Below are positions 13,244 through 26,600 of a stretch of 64,000 bases of DNA, piece after piece. The notes under the pieces are model-generated. The model was not told the DNA's origin, did no database searches, and saw nothing but the letters and a program-made list of their open reading frames with translations. The first letter of the stretch is position 1; the number at the start of each line of letters is the position of its first letter. This stretch comes from Caprimulgus europaeus (lineage: Eukaryota > Chordata > Aves > Caprimulgiformes > Caprimulgidae), in contig OU015529.1 in NCBI GenBank assembly GCA_907165065.1, positions 3,589,054-3,653,053 of the forward strand, given 5' to 3'. The translations under genes were made by a program, and so were the position numbers.

Positions 13244-14148
13244 CTATGAAACAAGAAAAAATTGTAAGAAGAGGCAATAACTTTTATTATATTACTTAGT
13301 GCAGAAAAAGCTGGAGATAGGAAAAGCACACAAGCATTGTGCTCATAGTCTATTCATCAAGACATTATCAGTATCATTGTTCAACAGAAGACTTGCCTCT
13401 GGAGCTGAAATAAAAAACTGTTATTTAATATTTGTGTTACAGTACAGATCAGTCAAGATTAGGAGACTCTATTTTGCTACTTTTGAGTCCTAAGAGTTGG
13501 AGTTACTTGACGTCAGTGATTTGTTCTTTTCCCATCTTTCAAGGCCACTTCTAGTGCCCTTGTTGAAGGATTAGAGTTGAAGGATTAGAGTTGGCATCTC
13601 TCTGCTTTTTTTTTTAATGTATTAAATATATTTTAGATTTTTAATTGTGGCAAAACTGATGAAGCCTTGTAACATTTCCAAGTAGAGTTAACATATAGGG
13701 TGTCTAAAAATACTCTTTACAACTCTGACTTTCTAAAACACTGCAAATAACATGAAATAAAAACATTGCCTGTTCCTGACGGACACTTTCACGCAGCAGT
13801 AACCTCCTGTTAACTGCACACTCACAGCCCCTGCACTGTTTTTGCTGCACCCAGGGGTGAAACCCATTGTGTCGGGATTAGCTGCCCACATGACCATCTC
13901 TGCAATCACAATAATCACCCTGTAGCCTCCTATTCACAGGCTGGAGTGATAAAGGTCAGGCTCAGCGTGCTCCTTCCCAATTATTCTCTAGGAGCAGACA
14001 AGAGCAAACACACTGGTTGGTACTCATGGTCTGGCTTTAACATCCTACTAAAGTGCAAAAGCCACTCAGCTTCTGTTTAACATCTTTTGGTTTAATCACC
14101 ACTCTTTTGAAGTGTTTGGATGATTTTTTTAAAATATATTTTCTCTAG

Positions 14149-14369
14149 GCTCATTTGGGTTATTAAAGCACTTGAAGCATGATGAACAGACCACAGAGGC
14201 AGCTGGACCTTAAGATTGAACTTTTAAACTGAAGAGCTGGGAAATAGCAATCCTGAAGCAAGCAGAAATGGATTTCCTCAGGTTTAGGGGGCCTGAATGA
14301 TCCATCAGCACACAAAGAACTCCTTCTACTACTAATGTGTTTTTGCTGGGAATAATATACGTAAGAAAA
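14149..14369 (+). other. DHX32: Probable DHX32 5' UTR part of the start exon
   Basis: A strong acceptor (TTTTCTCTAG, ending at 14,148) lies 221 bp upstream of the chosen ATG. If used, it makes this stretch 5' UTR. It contains upstream ATGs, for example in ATGATG near 14,180. An alternative acceptor (CCTTTTCTCCAG) ends at 14,394 inside the reading frame, so the exact 5' limit is unsettled. Confidence 0.45.
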
Positions 14370-14639
14370 ATGGAGTTGTTAACCTTTTCTCCAGAGATCC
14401 ACTGCTTTTCAGAATTACTTGACTGCAGCGATGGGGATGAAGAGGAAATACTGGTATGTGCAGAAGATTTAGAGCTTAATCCTTTCGATGGCTTGCCTTA
14501 CTCTTCCCGTTATTATAAACTTATGAAAGAAAGAGAAGAACTTCCAGTATGGAAAGAGAAATATACTTTTATGGAAAGTTTGCTTCATAATCAAATTGTG
14601 ATTGTGTCAGGAGATACTAAGACTGGCAAGAGCTCCCAG
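14370..14639 (+). CDS. DHX32: DHX32 coding exon 1 (residues 1-90)
   Basis: Contains the acidic SDGDEEE stretch, the conserved [17 protein letters not shown] block and the motif I loop [10 protein letters not shown] at the exon end; phase 0 donor CAG/GTCAGT. The ATG at 14,370 (MELL) was preferred because ME matches the human start and the length then fits. Clear similarity begins only around residue 20. An in-frame ATG at 14,337 and an acceptor at 14,394 are alternatives. Confidence 0.85.
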
Positions 14640-17600
14640 GTCAGTATAATATACTTGGTTGGGGTTTTAAAACTTATTTTTACATTTAATGTTATACATT
14701 TTTCAGAGTTACTATTACTATTTTACTAACATACATATTTTTAAAGCAGGAAAAAACTTTTTGCCATGAATTTACTATTCACTGCTGTTGCCCTTTATTT
14801 ATACCAGGCACATCAATATCCAGATTTATATTACACTAGTATCTGGTTTCTGATAGCAGTGGACTGTTGCGAGGCTGAGTGCTGTGTGGTATTGCAGTAC
14901 AATAACATCCAGTTCTGAGGAGCTCAGCTGTGGTGTAGGCACACACAGTTGTATCAAGTTTGGCAGTTCTCAGTGTAGAAACAGATGTGCAGCCATCTAT
15001 TATAATCTGAGGTATTAAAGCCAGAGAGGGAAAGTGAAATACAGAAGTTGAATAAAGATTAATGCAGTCAAATATAGATTTTAAAAATATATATGGTTTA
15101 TATGCATTTAAATAACTTCAAATATTTACCAACTACTGACACTTTATGTTTGTTCATTATAATCCATTTTTACTTGGTTGACATTGTCTTTTGGGCTTCA
15201 GGATAAGTTGACCACTGCAGAGTAACACCTCTCAGACTGTGATTGTCTGACACAGTGTCATAAACAACTAAGAAAAAAATCTCAAAGTACAACCTTTTTT
15301 ATACTAAATACTAAATTTAAAAATATCAAGCCCTTTCTGAACTCTTAAGACCACATGCATTAACTAAAATTCAGAAACAAATATACACATAACCTTAGAA
15401 AAATCCTGTATAAAATATTATTGTATCTACCAGTACATGCACTATAATTTTTTGCTTTGATTGCATATCACAACACCACATCTCAACTTCAAAACCTATT
15501 GAATATATACTTTCATATGTACCACAGAATTTATCAGCTAAAATCCTTCCCTACTGAAATTACTGGTGTATTTCCACTGTCCTCAGAGAGGCCAAGGCTC
15601 TTTAGGTTCCTTTAGTATTTCACCAATAAATCATTCCTTTGACATTTGGCTGGCCACCATTTTGTTCATTTGGAGAATTTTATTGCCTTCTCTTTACTAA
15701 TAAATAAGCTTGTAATTTTAGTCTCTTTTTGTCCATCATCACATTGAACACCCAGTGGAAATTATAAACTCTGCAATGCCTGTGTTGGATTCAATGCATA
15801 TTCTTGCTGGGAAAGTGTGTCTTGGTTCTGATTATTGCTGTATCAGGAGAGAAATACAGTGGATTTGCAGGCATGTCATTAGAGAAGGTGAAAAAAGTTC
15901 TCAGGGAATGAAGGATTGAAATCAGTAGGGCTGTTTCTCAGAGGGAAGTAATTGTCTTTCCCTCACTTCATCCAAGAGTAAAAGCTTTTTCCAAGAGCAC
16001 ACTATAACTTTACAGAACTCATGTTAAAAGATATCACTGAAGCCAAGATCTCAGTTGACTCTAAACACACAGATATCCACTAAGATGATATATTATTACA
16101 GCAGAATTTGATAACAACCTCAGTCTGTGACCACAGTAAGCAGAGAAGAATTTTCAAGCAAGTGTTATAAGACAAAATATTATTGTTTATGATTGGGATC
16201 AAGAGAAAACTTTCCTGCAGGCAAAGCTGGACGATAATTACTGTTGCAGGGCATCTCATATCTGCCAGAGACTTTGATGCTGGACTCTGCTAAAGATCAT
16301 ACACTGAACTAGAGACACTGAACTAGAGACATCATCATGCTCATTGAAAATTCCTGTGTTCCTATAAAAGGATACACACCCACCTGGTTCCCTATAATAT
16401 TCTTTGGAGTGCAAAGTTTTTACCCCTTGTTATTGACTGTAATTGATATGAAACTTTGTGTAATAATAAAGTACTTGCTAAGAAATGTTAGCTTTTTAAG
16501 TTGTCCTTGAACAAGTTGAATAAGAGATAACACATTGCTAGCTGTTTCTTAAACATTTTCAGAAACATAAATAACTATTCAGAAATAAATGATACATGGT
16601 TGACACACCTAGTTTATATATATTGATTAAGTAAAGAATTTGAAACCTAATACTTTCACTAAAATAATATTTATAATGTAATTTTACTTTTTCATTACAA
16701 TAAAACATTAATACTTTCTAGTGTTGATTTTCTATATAAATTAGAGAGCTACTGCATAAGTTTCAGGAGCAGTTCAGTTTCACTTAGCTTTGTTTTCAGA
16801 GTAATTAATCTGAAATGACATATATTTACTCTGGCATTTGTTAGGTTGAAATCCTCTTCTTCCTAGGACATGTTCCTCATGTCAAACACCTGGATATGAT
16901 ACAGAATGAGCAGGTTTACCTCAGCCAGATGAGAATCCTCTACCCACTGACACTGGGTCAATCAGCAGATGCTTAAGAATGATACTGCTGGGGTTACTTG
17001 CTTCCCAGAGGCCACTTCTGCAATTTATCCAAACTAATCTGACTCCAGTTGAGAAATTCCCAGGTAAACCTTCTAGCCCACATCCCTCCAACTCTTTACC
17101 ATTTAAGATTCAGGGCCTTGGCATTTATTAAGGCAGATAATTTCTGTGTCAGGTGCGGCTCATCCATCAGTAGACAAGCAGGTAGTAAGCAGCAGGTGCT
17201 TAAGTCAATTTAGTTCTTCCACAGCATCTACTTCTTTTCCATTATGGTTTCTGCTAAATGTGTTAAATACCAAACACATCTGCTTTCTTATTTACTTACA
17301 GATTCCTCAGTGGTGTGCTGAGTACTGCCTTTCTGCCCACTACCAGCACGGTGTGGTCGTCTGCACCCAGGTACACAAGCAGACGGCGGTGTGGCTGGCG
17401 CTGCGCGTAGCTGATGAAATGGATGTCAACGTTGGCCATGAAGTGGGGTATTTTGTCCCCTTTGAAAGCTGCTGTACAACAGAAACCATCTTGAGGTTTG
17501 TCTGTTTGGTTTTTAGTGCCTTTAAACTAATATGTAGCTTCCAGTTCTTTGCAAGTGCAAAAGTCTGAGGCTGAAAGCGCTCCAGTCCTTAGGCTCTTCA

Positions 17601-20600
17601 GTGCATCGTTGTTGCAGATAGAGAGTCAGAGCAAGTTATCCCCTTCACTTATAAGAGAGATGTAACAATATATTTATTGATATAAAATAGTGAATTAACA
17701 ATGTTCAAAGGTTAATGTGACATTCATTTAACAGGATTCAATGGCGAGGTTCACTTGATGATTTACTGCATAGAGGACAGGGTCAGACAAAAGTGTCAGG
17801 GAGACATTCCCATGGAGTCATGAGGTTCAGAAAGGACCCCCTTGCTCTCTAAACTCCCTCTCAGAGATGAGTCTAGGTGCAGCTAGGTCCAGTCCTAGCC
17901 CCAAACTTGATCAATGGTTTATATCTAAAGGATTATGTGTGTATATATATGTGTGCAATCAATCCCTCATACCACTTGGCTAAGATTTTGCAGTTTAGCA
18001 GCTATTAGTCACTTACCAAGGATCTGTTGTGGCAAGGAATCTCTCAGCCTCGAGGAGTAACCTTGAGAGGCATCCCTACTCAAGGGCAGATCCTGGCATG
18101 CAGCCTGCTGTCGTTTCAGGAGAGCTCAATGGGCCCCTGGGCTGTCTATTGATGGACTGAGATGATTGACCTACAGTCATATTTGCATATGAGCTGTATT
18201 TTGGTTGGTGCACACTCAGCAAGCTCCCTGTTGTTGGAGCAAGTTGCCCAAGACAACCCTTGGCTATTGTCTTGTTATCCACCTCCCCTGAGCTGGGTGC
18301 AGCTATCACGACCAGAGAACACCCATGATGGTCATCACTGGTGGTTATCATTTGAACAGGGTTACAGGAAATTAAGATCAGGTGTGGGGTGAGCATACCA
18401 TCACAACCATTCCACTGACATGGTCAGAACAGATATCCTAACAACCATGGGGAAAACATTGCTATTGTTGCAAAAGATTTATGCATAGAGTATGAAAACA
18501 AAAAAAAACCCAACACTACTTCATAAAGTTGCATGTAACATTTTAAAAGGCAGATCCTGGAGACTTTGTGACTAATCAATAAGCTGTAAAAGGCATGAAG
18601 GAGGTATTCTGTGCTAAATTGTAGTGGAAATTTAAGTGAGCAAAACTTCATGAAGCATCTCAGTAACTTCCATACCATTCTACTTTTTCTATCTCAGTTT
18701 TCTAGTACAGGAGTGTTTGTTACTGTGAGAGAACAGGGATAATCTATCACAAAGTAAAGATGGAATTTAAAAGCAATCAAAAATCATGGCTAGAAAAGGG
18801 TATATTCAGTGACAGGATCAAAAGCATTTAGGATGATTTTAAGAGATAAGAAATGCACTCAATGTATTAAATGTAGGCAAGTGACAGTAGCGACACAGGG
18901 ATTCAGATTTGGAGCCTTTCTGAGAGCTGGAAGGGTTACTTGCTCTGGTGCCTTAATACAGCAGGCACAAACCATAAAATCTAGATCATAAGCCTTTTTC
19001 CCAGCCACTGATTTCCAGTGGAGAAGAGGATAACTCACCACTTCTGAAAATCAAGTTCAGCAGCTCTTCCTTTTGCGTGTCCTTTCTCTTTCATGGGGAA
19101 TTCTCTAAATCTCATCCTGCAGCACATCTTCCTGCAGCTGCTCCTGATGTGACAAGATGAATCCTACCCTCTGCCACATCCAAACCTGGTTCAAGAATTC
19201 CAAGTCCTATTGAGCAACACAGCAAAAACTGATATCCTTTTAAAAAACTTGCAGTAGTAGGAATAATAGAGATAACAATGAGGAGGCCTTATGGTACAAA
19301 TTAATGTCTCATCTTGGTCTGGCACTGCCTCAAGTCTGTGCACACACCTTATTTTCCTCATCTAAAAGTATTAGTTCCTAGCTTAAGACTTGGTTATAGC
19401 ATGCAGTATGCTTAGATAGTTTGGAAGATGAAAGGCAATGTAAGTTATGATTTAAGGGCAGAAGTATTTCTTCTTTTGCCTAGAGCATCCTTTCAACCAT
19501 AATATGAATTATTACATTGAGTTTTTAGCTACTAAGAGGATTCAAACATGTAGCTGAGACTGTGATACTGTCTACAAAACAGACTCTCTGTTCTTATCAA
19601 ATCTTTCTTGTTAGAACAGAAAGAACAAAGCTGTCCTCAAGACCTTGAATTCATTTCTAACAATCCAACCTGACTGTTCCAAGAAACTTTGTGGAGTTTT
19701 CTGTTTGTATGTTGCAGATACTGTACTGATGATATGCTACAAAGGGAAATGATGTCTACGCCTCTTCTGAACCATTATGGTGTTATCATCTTGGATGATG
19801 TGCATGAAAGAACTGTTGCAACAGATGCATTACTTGGCCTTCTTAAAGATGTCTTGATATCAAGACCAGAACTGAGGCTGGTAATACTCACTGCACCTCA
19901 TATGTCCAGCAAACTGCAGAATTATTATGGCAGCATCCCCTTCATCAGAGTGGAAAACAAGCACCATGCAGAGGTTGTGTACTCCTGCAGCATTCAGAAG
20001 GATCTCTTTCTGTCTGCACTAAGACTGCTCTTTGAGATACACCATACAAAAGAGAAGGGTAACATTGTGATCTTCCTGGCTTGTGAACAAGTAAGTTATT
20101 AACCAATTCCAATATTTCTGATTTTAGTCAAGAAAATTTACATCTGGGTGTCTATCTGACCTCTACATATCTTGTTGCCGGCATCTAAGACACCACACAC
20201 TGCCAACAGTTTTTATCATTTCAGGTTTTTCCTACAAAGAAGTTGGTATCATATGTTGTTGTATAGTTGTATGGGATATATAACTCTGTATTATATATAA
20301 ACTAATACAAGGAACTATCAGATAGTCTGCAGGCTTAAAGAAAGGCCACCATCCTTCTGTGTGATGGAAAAAGGAGCAAAGGTGGCATGCAGGAACAAGG
20401 GCCACAGATGCAATGAGTTAATACACTGCAACCTATTGGGCATTTGGTATGGAGTATACTACACTTTGTGTTAACCCTGATTTGCAGGAATGGACATATG
20501 TCCAATTGCCATAAATGTCCTACTTCACACAAATGTTTTTAACTTAAAACCTGCCTACAAGGTTGTTTTTTTTCTATTTGCATTCTCCTTTACAGCTGCA

Positions 20601-23600
20601 AAGTTCCCAACTGCTTGTGTGCACCAGAGCAGGAGGCAAACACCACTCCAGAGGTGCTACATATAATCCAGGAATCTGCATGGGCAGCTTTGGGCTCCTC
20701 ACGCCAAGAAGGCCCTGGAGGTGCTGGAGCGTGTCCAGAGAAGGGAACGGAGCTGGGGAAGGGTCTGGAGCACAAGTGTGCTGAGTTCCCGGCTGAGGGA
20801 ACTGGGGGTGCTGAGCCTGGAGAAAAGGAGGCTGAGGGGAGACCTTCTGGCTCTGTCCAAGTCCCTGCAAGGAGGGTGCAGAGAGGTGGGGGTGGGTCTG
20901 TTCAACCAAGGACCAAGGGCCAGGACAAGAGGAAATGGGCTCCAGTTGTGCCCAGGGCAGTTGAGATGGGATGTGAGGAAGAATTTCTTTGCTGAAAGGG
21001 TTCTGAGGCATTGGAAGGGGTTGCCCAGGGCAGTGGTGGAGTCCCCATCCCTGGAGGGATTGAAGAGTCATGTAGACACAGTGCTGAGGGACATGGGTTA
21101 GTGGGGACTGGTCAGTGTTGGGTTCATGATTGGACTCGGTGATCTTAAGAAAAAAAAAAATATAAAATCACAGTACTCTGTGGTTGTCATAAAATCATAG
21201 AATCCTTTTGGTTGGAAAAGATCTTTAAGATCATCATGTCAAAGCCCATCTGCCCATCCAATAAAGTTATAAATAACAATATAAATAACTTATAATAAAC
21301 AATAAATTCTTATAAATTATTATTATTTATTTCCTGATAGTGATCTTCAGCCTTCCACTTTTTATCATTAAATCTGCTTTAAAACAACAAATTCACTTTA
21401 GTAGCTCCAGGAACTTTTCACAAGCAAAGATAAATTACCATCAAATACCCAAGTAGCATTGCTTTTCACTGTCAAAATGGATGTATTTATAGCACTTTTA
21501 AGAATGTTAATGAACAGTTGTAAACTTCATGGACATAAATTTTACAAATGATGAATTAATGAATTCTCTGTATCAGTTCCCATTCTTATAATAAATAATA
21601 TTAGAGAAAAAACACATGGTCTTTCAATTTTGAAGGACTGGGAAGAAAGTTTTCCTTCTGCTATAAAGTATTTGATGGGTAAATCCTACAGAAGGCTAAA
21701 ATAATAATTTCTTCTTTGCCAAGAAGAGATAACTTAGTTCTCTCTCTCACAATGAACAAAACACTCGTTATGAACTGTAACCTCCCAGTCCACATCCCAC
21801 ATTTTCTTGCTTAACTCTGATTTAAAGTTTCATATTGCTAATGGCTCACTGTTCCCCAGCACTCAATTGTCTTTTAAATTGAACAAAAATATGAATCAAC
21901 TAAGAACATTAAGATTTATGTGCTGTCTTGGGGCCAGCCTTGCTGTTAGAAGCCACTGTCATATCTTTATAACAATTTTTCTAGAATACTTTCAACCTAT
22001 AACTGCTGTGAATGTAGGGGCACTCTCAAATAGAAACTCAGTTTGGTTTTTCAATTTTGAAACATCCTTGCTAGTAAAAAACACTTTTTAAAAGAAAAAA
22101 AACCCTTTCAAACTGAACAATGACTTTTGTATACCTTTAAAAAAAATTGTTCACAACACAAATGATTTTATATTAAAAAAAGACTAAAAAAAAAGACTAA
22201 ATAAAAAAAAGACTAAAAAAAAAAGACTAAAAAAACCCATACCAAAACCAACAAAAAACCCCTTTTACAATTTATATTTAAGCTCTGAATTTGTGGACTG
22301 TTTTAAAGGTGATGTTCCATTAACATGGGTTAGGGATATTTATTGACTTTATTAAGTCTTCATAGAATTTAATAATAATTAGTGGGGGGAAAAAAATCCC
22401 AATAAAAGCATTTACAATATTTTTATCTTCTTAAACATAATAAATAAGGTAAAGTGGGGAGGTTTCTGCATAATTTGATTTTTTTATGTATTGTAACTGG
22501 ACTAACAGTAATAATAGCAGTTCCACAATAATAGCTTCTAAAGTGACCCAAACAAGGGAGTCACTTTTAGCCCTCCCAGTGATGGGGACAGTAAGGATTG
22601 GAGAAGGTGGGATCCTGCTGTGACCTGTTCTGACTCCAGGAGCACATGTTCACCTCACACCTTCTCCAGCAGTGCTGGTCACCCAACCCCAGCCCTGGAG
22701 AGCTCTTTCCCAGGGGACACTGACACTCAGGGCACCCACGTGCATAACATTGGTTCCAGAAAAAAAGAGAAAACATTTTGGGACACCAGTGGGGTCCCTG
22801 AGGATCTGCTCCAGCATTACCAGCCCTACACAAGTGACAAATTTGCACCAAACTCTTTGGTACTAAGTCCCTGATGTGGATGCATCCTACACGTCCCATT
22901 ACATTTAGTGACCATTTTTTAATTTCTCAGCCTTGTTATTCCTATATTGTTGCACATCTGTGTTCTCCTGGAGATTGGTTTGGATATGATTAAAGCCAGA
23001 GAAGACTATTTTGAATATTGAAGAGGAGAAAAGGGCATTTTAAAAACCAGCCCAGCTTTTCCCTGGTCTGTAGTTAGCAGATACAGTCAGTAAATTCTCA
23101 TATATAGTTCTATTCCTTTTTTTTTTTCTTTTAATCATTAATCATTTAAGATTTAAATGTTATTATAGTTTGATACATAGCTACATTTCATTTTAAAATA
23201 CAAAAGCTGCTTTAAAATTAAATATTGATATTTGTTTTTCATATTCATGAGGGGAAAAAAAAAATCTTTCTCTTGATTACAGGAAATTGAAAAAGCTTAC
23301 CAAATGATCAGACAGGAACAGTCTCATTTAAATCCTGACCTTGGGGAACTCATCCCAGTTCCTTTATACCCCACAAAACAAGACCTAATTCTCAAACCAA
23401 ATCAAGATAAAGAGAAATGCTGCCAAAAATACAGAAGGAAAGTGCTACTCACCACAAGCTTTGGAGAATCTTTGATCTGGATTAAAAATGTCACCTTTGT
23501 CATTGATGTCGGTGTTGAAAGGAGAAAGGTTAGTAAAGTTAACTAAAAGCAGTATGCCAAAAATTAACTAAGCAAAAAGGTTTTTCAGGCTGGGGGAAAG

Positions 23601-26600
23601 GGGAATGTGCAGATAATAGATGGATGCAAATGGTTTCTAAAGGATCAATTATTTTTTCTATTCTTTCATAAGTCAGATTCCATAATCTTTTTAACATTTA
23701 AATTAACAGAATTTAAATAACTTCCATGGACATTTCGTAAAAACCAAGCAAAAAACCACAATTCTTTTCTAAATTTAGTCAGAAAACAAATTTTTCAAGT
23801 TTCTAAAGCCAAATTAACACTCTCAGCTCAAGGTGACTCATTTGGGCACCAAACCAGTGACATTTCATTTCCAAACTCTATCTCACTTTAGTTTTAGCCT
23901 ATTGATCATAATTATCTCTTCACTATCTTATAGATAAAGCAAAATGCAGTCAGTTCTTGGTTACCTATTGGCAGATTACCTGGTTTAGTAGATTAACCTC
24001 ATCCCTTGTAAAATCATGTAAAACTGAAGGATGTTCACAAAGAGAACCACTTTTTAAAGCTGCTTGTGCTCCTTCCAGATACCTGCTTCCACCCAAATAC
24101 CTCAAAATGCTGCAATTTAGTGAATTAATCTTAGATCTTTTACATTTCATTGTAAGTATGTCTTTAGTTCTTGCTTTCCACCCCATCCTGGGAAGGACTA
24201 GTGCAGCTACAAACTCATTTAATTCATTTATACAAAACTTATGTCCCAAAGACTGAGTGACTTTGTAGGAACAAGTCATCACATGAATTAGAAAGCTGCA
24301 TCACGACAGGCTTTGTAACTGTTCAATGCATCCTGTTAGTCAAAATAAATATTCCAGTAATAGGCAAAAGAAACAATATCATAGTTGCTTTATATAACCC
24401 AGAATTAAATCACCAAAATTGGAGTTAATTGTTCCCAAAATTTTGGATCAGGGATTATTAATCCTGATTAGGATTAGTAAATCAGGCAAAATCTTGGGAA
24501 CTAGCACTACATTACATTTTCATCGCAAAAAACTGTGACACTGTCAATGTAAAGGTTCTCATATGGGGTGTGTAAACTTAAGAATCAAGGAAAATAGAAT
24601 TGTTATACTTTTGTGTGAACCAAACAAAAGCCTAAAAGCAGTTTTCAGTTAGACCATGCATAACTCAACTTATTTCTGAAACTACAGCTGCCTTGGATCA
24701 CAAAAATGAATCTCCCTTCCATGGTAATCTGAAGCCCAAAGTAAAATCCAGTGTTTCCAGGCATCTGTGAATCAGAAATACAAAGCAATGAGAAGAAATC
24801 AACACAGTCCTCACGGCCACCAATTCACCTCTGTTGGTTACACTATTTTTAATTGCATTATTTTGTCCTAACAGCTGAAGTTTAGTCCTCTAATATTCCT
24901 TCCTAATATTCAATCTATGTGGCTGATAGTCAGTTGAACATAGCAGGAGCAGACAAAGTTCTGTGCAGAACAAAATGCTGCACAAGTCTTGCAGTTGGGA
25001 TCTATCATAAATTTACCCAGAGGAAAAAAATAAAACTGTCCCCTGCACTGAAGCACATTTTCTCTTTTTTATTAAAACCCTGCTTAAAGCAGACAGTCGG
25101 TTCAGATGACATGACTAGAAAGTTGCCTTATCCAGATGTTTTATGTTTTGCTGTACGCTGCAGAAGCTTATGGACATCATCTGGTGGTCAGAATGGTGAG
25201 TGAACCAGCTCTTCAGTTTAATTAAAATAAAGTACAATTAAGAAAAAATTAAAACTGGACATCACACAACTTTGACACAAGTCCTGGTCTCCTGTACTGA
25301 CCTGATAGATTTCAGCCTTAAGAGAAAAATCTGGAGTTATGGAACAGAATGTTATCAGACAATGTTGGGATTCTATCATTGGAAGAAATAAATAACCTTT
25401 TTTGATGCTTTTCTTCATGGTACCATAGATAAACATTTTGTGCTTTAGTAAAGTACATTTCTTCAGAAAAAGACATTTATCTCAGAGTATACTTACGGAG
25501 TTATTGCAAAACTGAAATGTCTGTCGATTTATCAAAGTGCTGACTGCTTTCCTTGCCAAGTTGGTGAAATAACACAGTATAAAAAGAAATGAAACTGTTA
25601 CTACACTTTCTGTAAAATAACCTAGACAAAAATTCCATACAGATTATTAATATTTTTGTGTCACTTACTTATCTGATGCTTAATATCTCTTTCATTTAAA
25701 GGTGTACAATCCTAGAATCAGAGCAGACTCTGTTATAACGGAGCCTATCAGCAAAAGTCAAGCAGAGATGCATAAACAAATTCTGGGCATGTCTTCATCA
25801 GGTAGAATTATTAGCTCAAAATTTAAATTAATTAGCTCAATTTATTAACAGAATCTATGTGGCGATGCAAAAAAAAAAAAAAAAAAGAAAAAGAAAAAGA
25901 AAAAAAAGAAAAAAATTAATTTCTGAAATCTCTTCCAGGAAAACTGTTCTGCTTATATCCTGAAGAATTTACATACAAAGAAATGAAACCACATCTACCA
26001 CCCAAAATACAGGAATCAAACCTAACCAGCATGGTTCTCTTCCTGAAGAGGATGGATATAGCTGGCTTAAGACACTGTGACTTCATAAGCAGACCAGGTA
26101 ATGATGATGCACCCATTTTACATACTTTTATTATTATTTTCACAGTTATTTAAAGATTAATTTTGCCCTGTCATTCACAGTATTGTTGTTATTGAAGCAC
26201 TTGTAATAATATTGGCACTGCTTTTACCACTTACCTGCTAGAACAGTTCACAATGCAATAGTTGCACTTAGAAGAACAGAACTGTGTCTGAACTGTTTGC
26301 TCTGAAAAAGATCATAAAGTATCTGAATGGAATTGGAATGAAATAAAAAATAAATAAAAATCAAATACTTTCTCATCTAGGTTTCATATTATTTTCCTGG
26401 AACCCACAAAGAAAATTTGTGTCCCATTGTACAAGGTATTGTACAGATATCTAACAAAATATATTCCTTTAATCAAAAGTTTACAACCCAAATAAACTAC
26501 TGTTGTTACTCAGGAGATATATTTGGAGGAAATCAGCTCTCTTATCCTCCAGAATCTCCCACCTCAAATTTACAATAAGCTGTTACTTAGGGACAAAATT

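Larger units (their letters stand above)
2756..14148. other. Intergenic DNA or DHX32 5' intron, with CR1 fragments
   Basis: Apart from the CR1 fragments and the minus-strand exon-like segment listed separately, I see no gene. There is no CpG island. The DHX32 promoter is therefore either weak or, as in human where the first exon lies far upstream, to the left of this window. A short tandem duplication (GTTGAAGGATTAGA, twice) lies at about 13,562-13,590. Confidence 0.5.

Noticed and set aside
1-14148. FANK1, expected next to DHX32 from human synteny
   Set aside because: No ankyrin-repeat or fibronectin-type exon was recognised, and the unassigned terminal segment does not match the FANK1 C-terminus as I recall it.
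24430-24490. Near-palindromic AATCCTGATTAGGATT stretch
   Set aside because: Low-complexity AT-rich inverted repeat with no loop, promoter or element structure around it.
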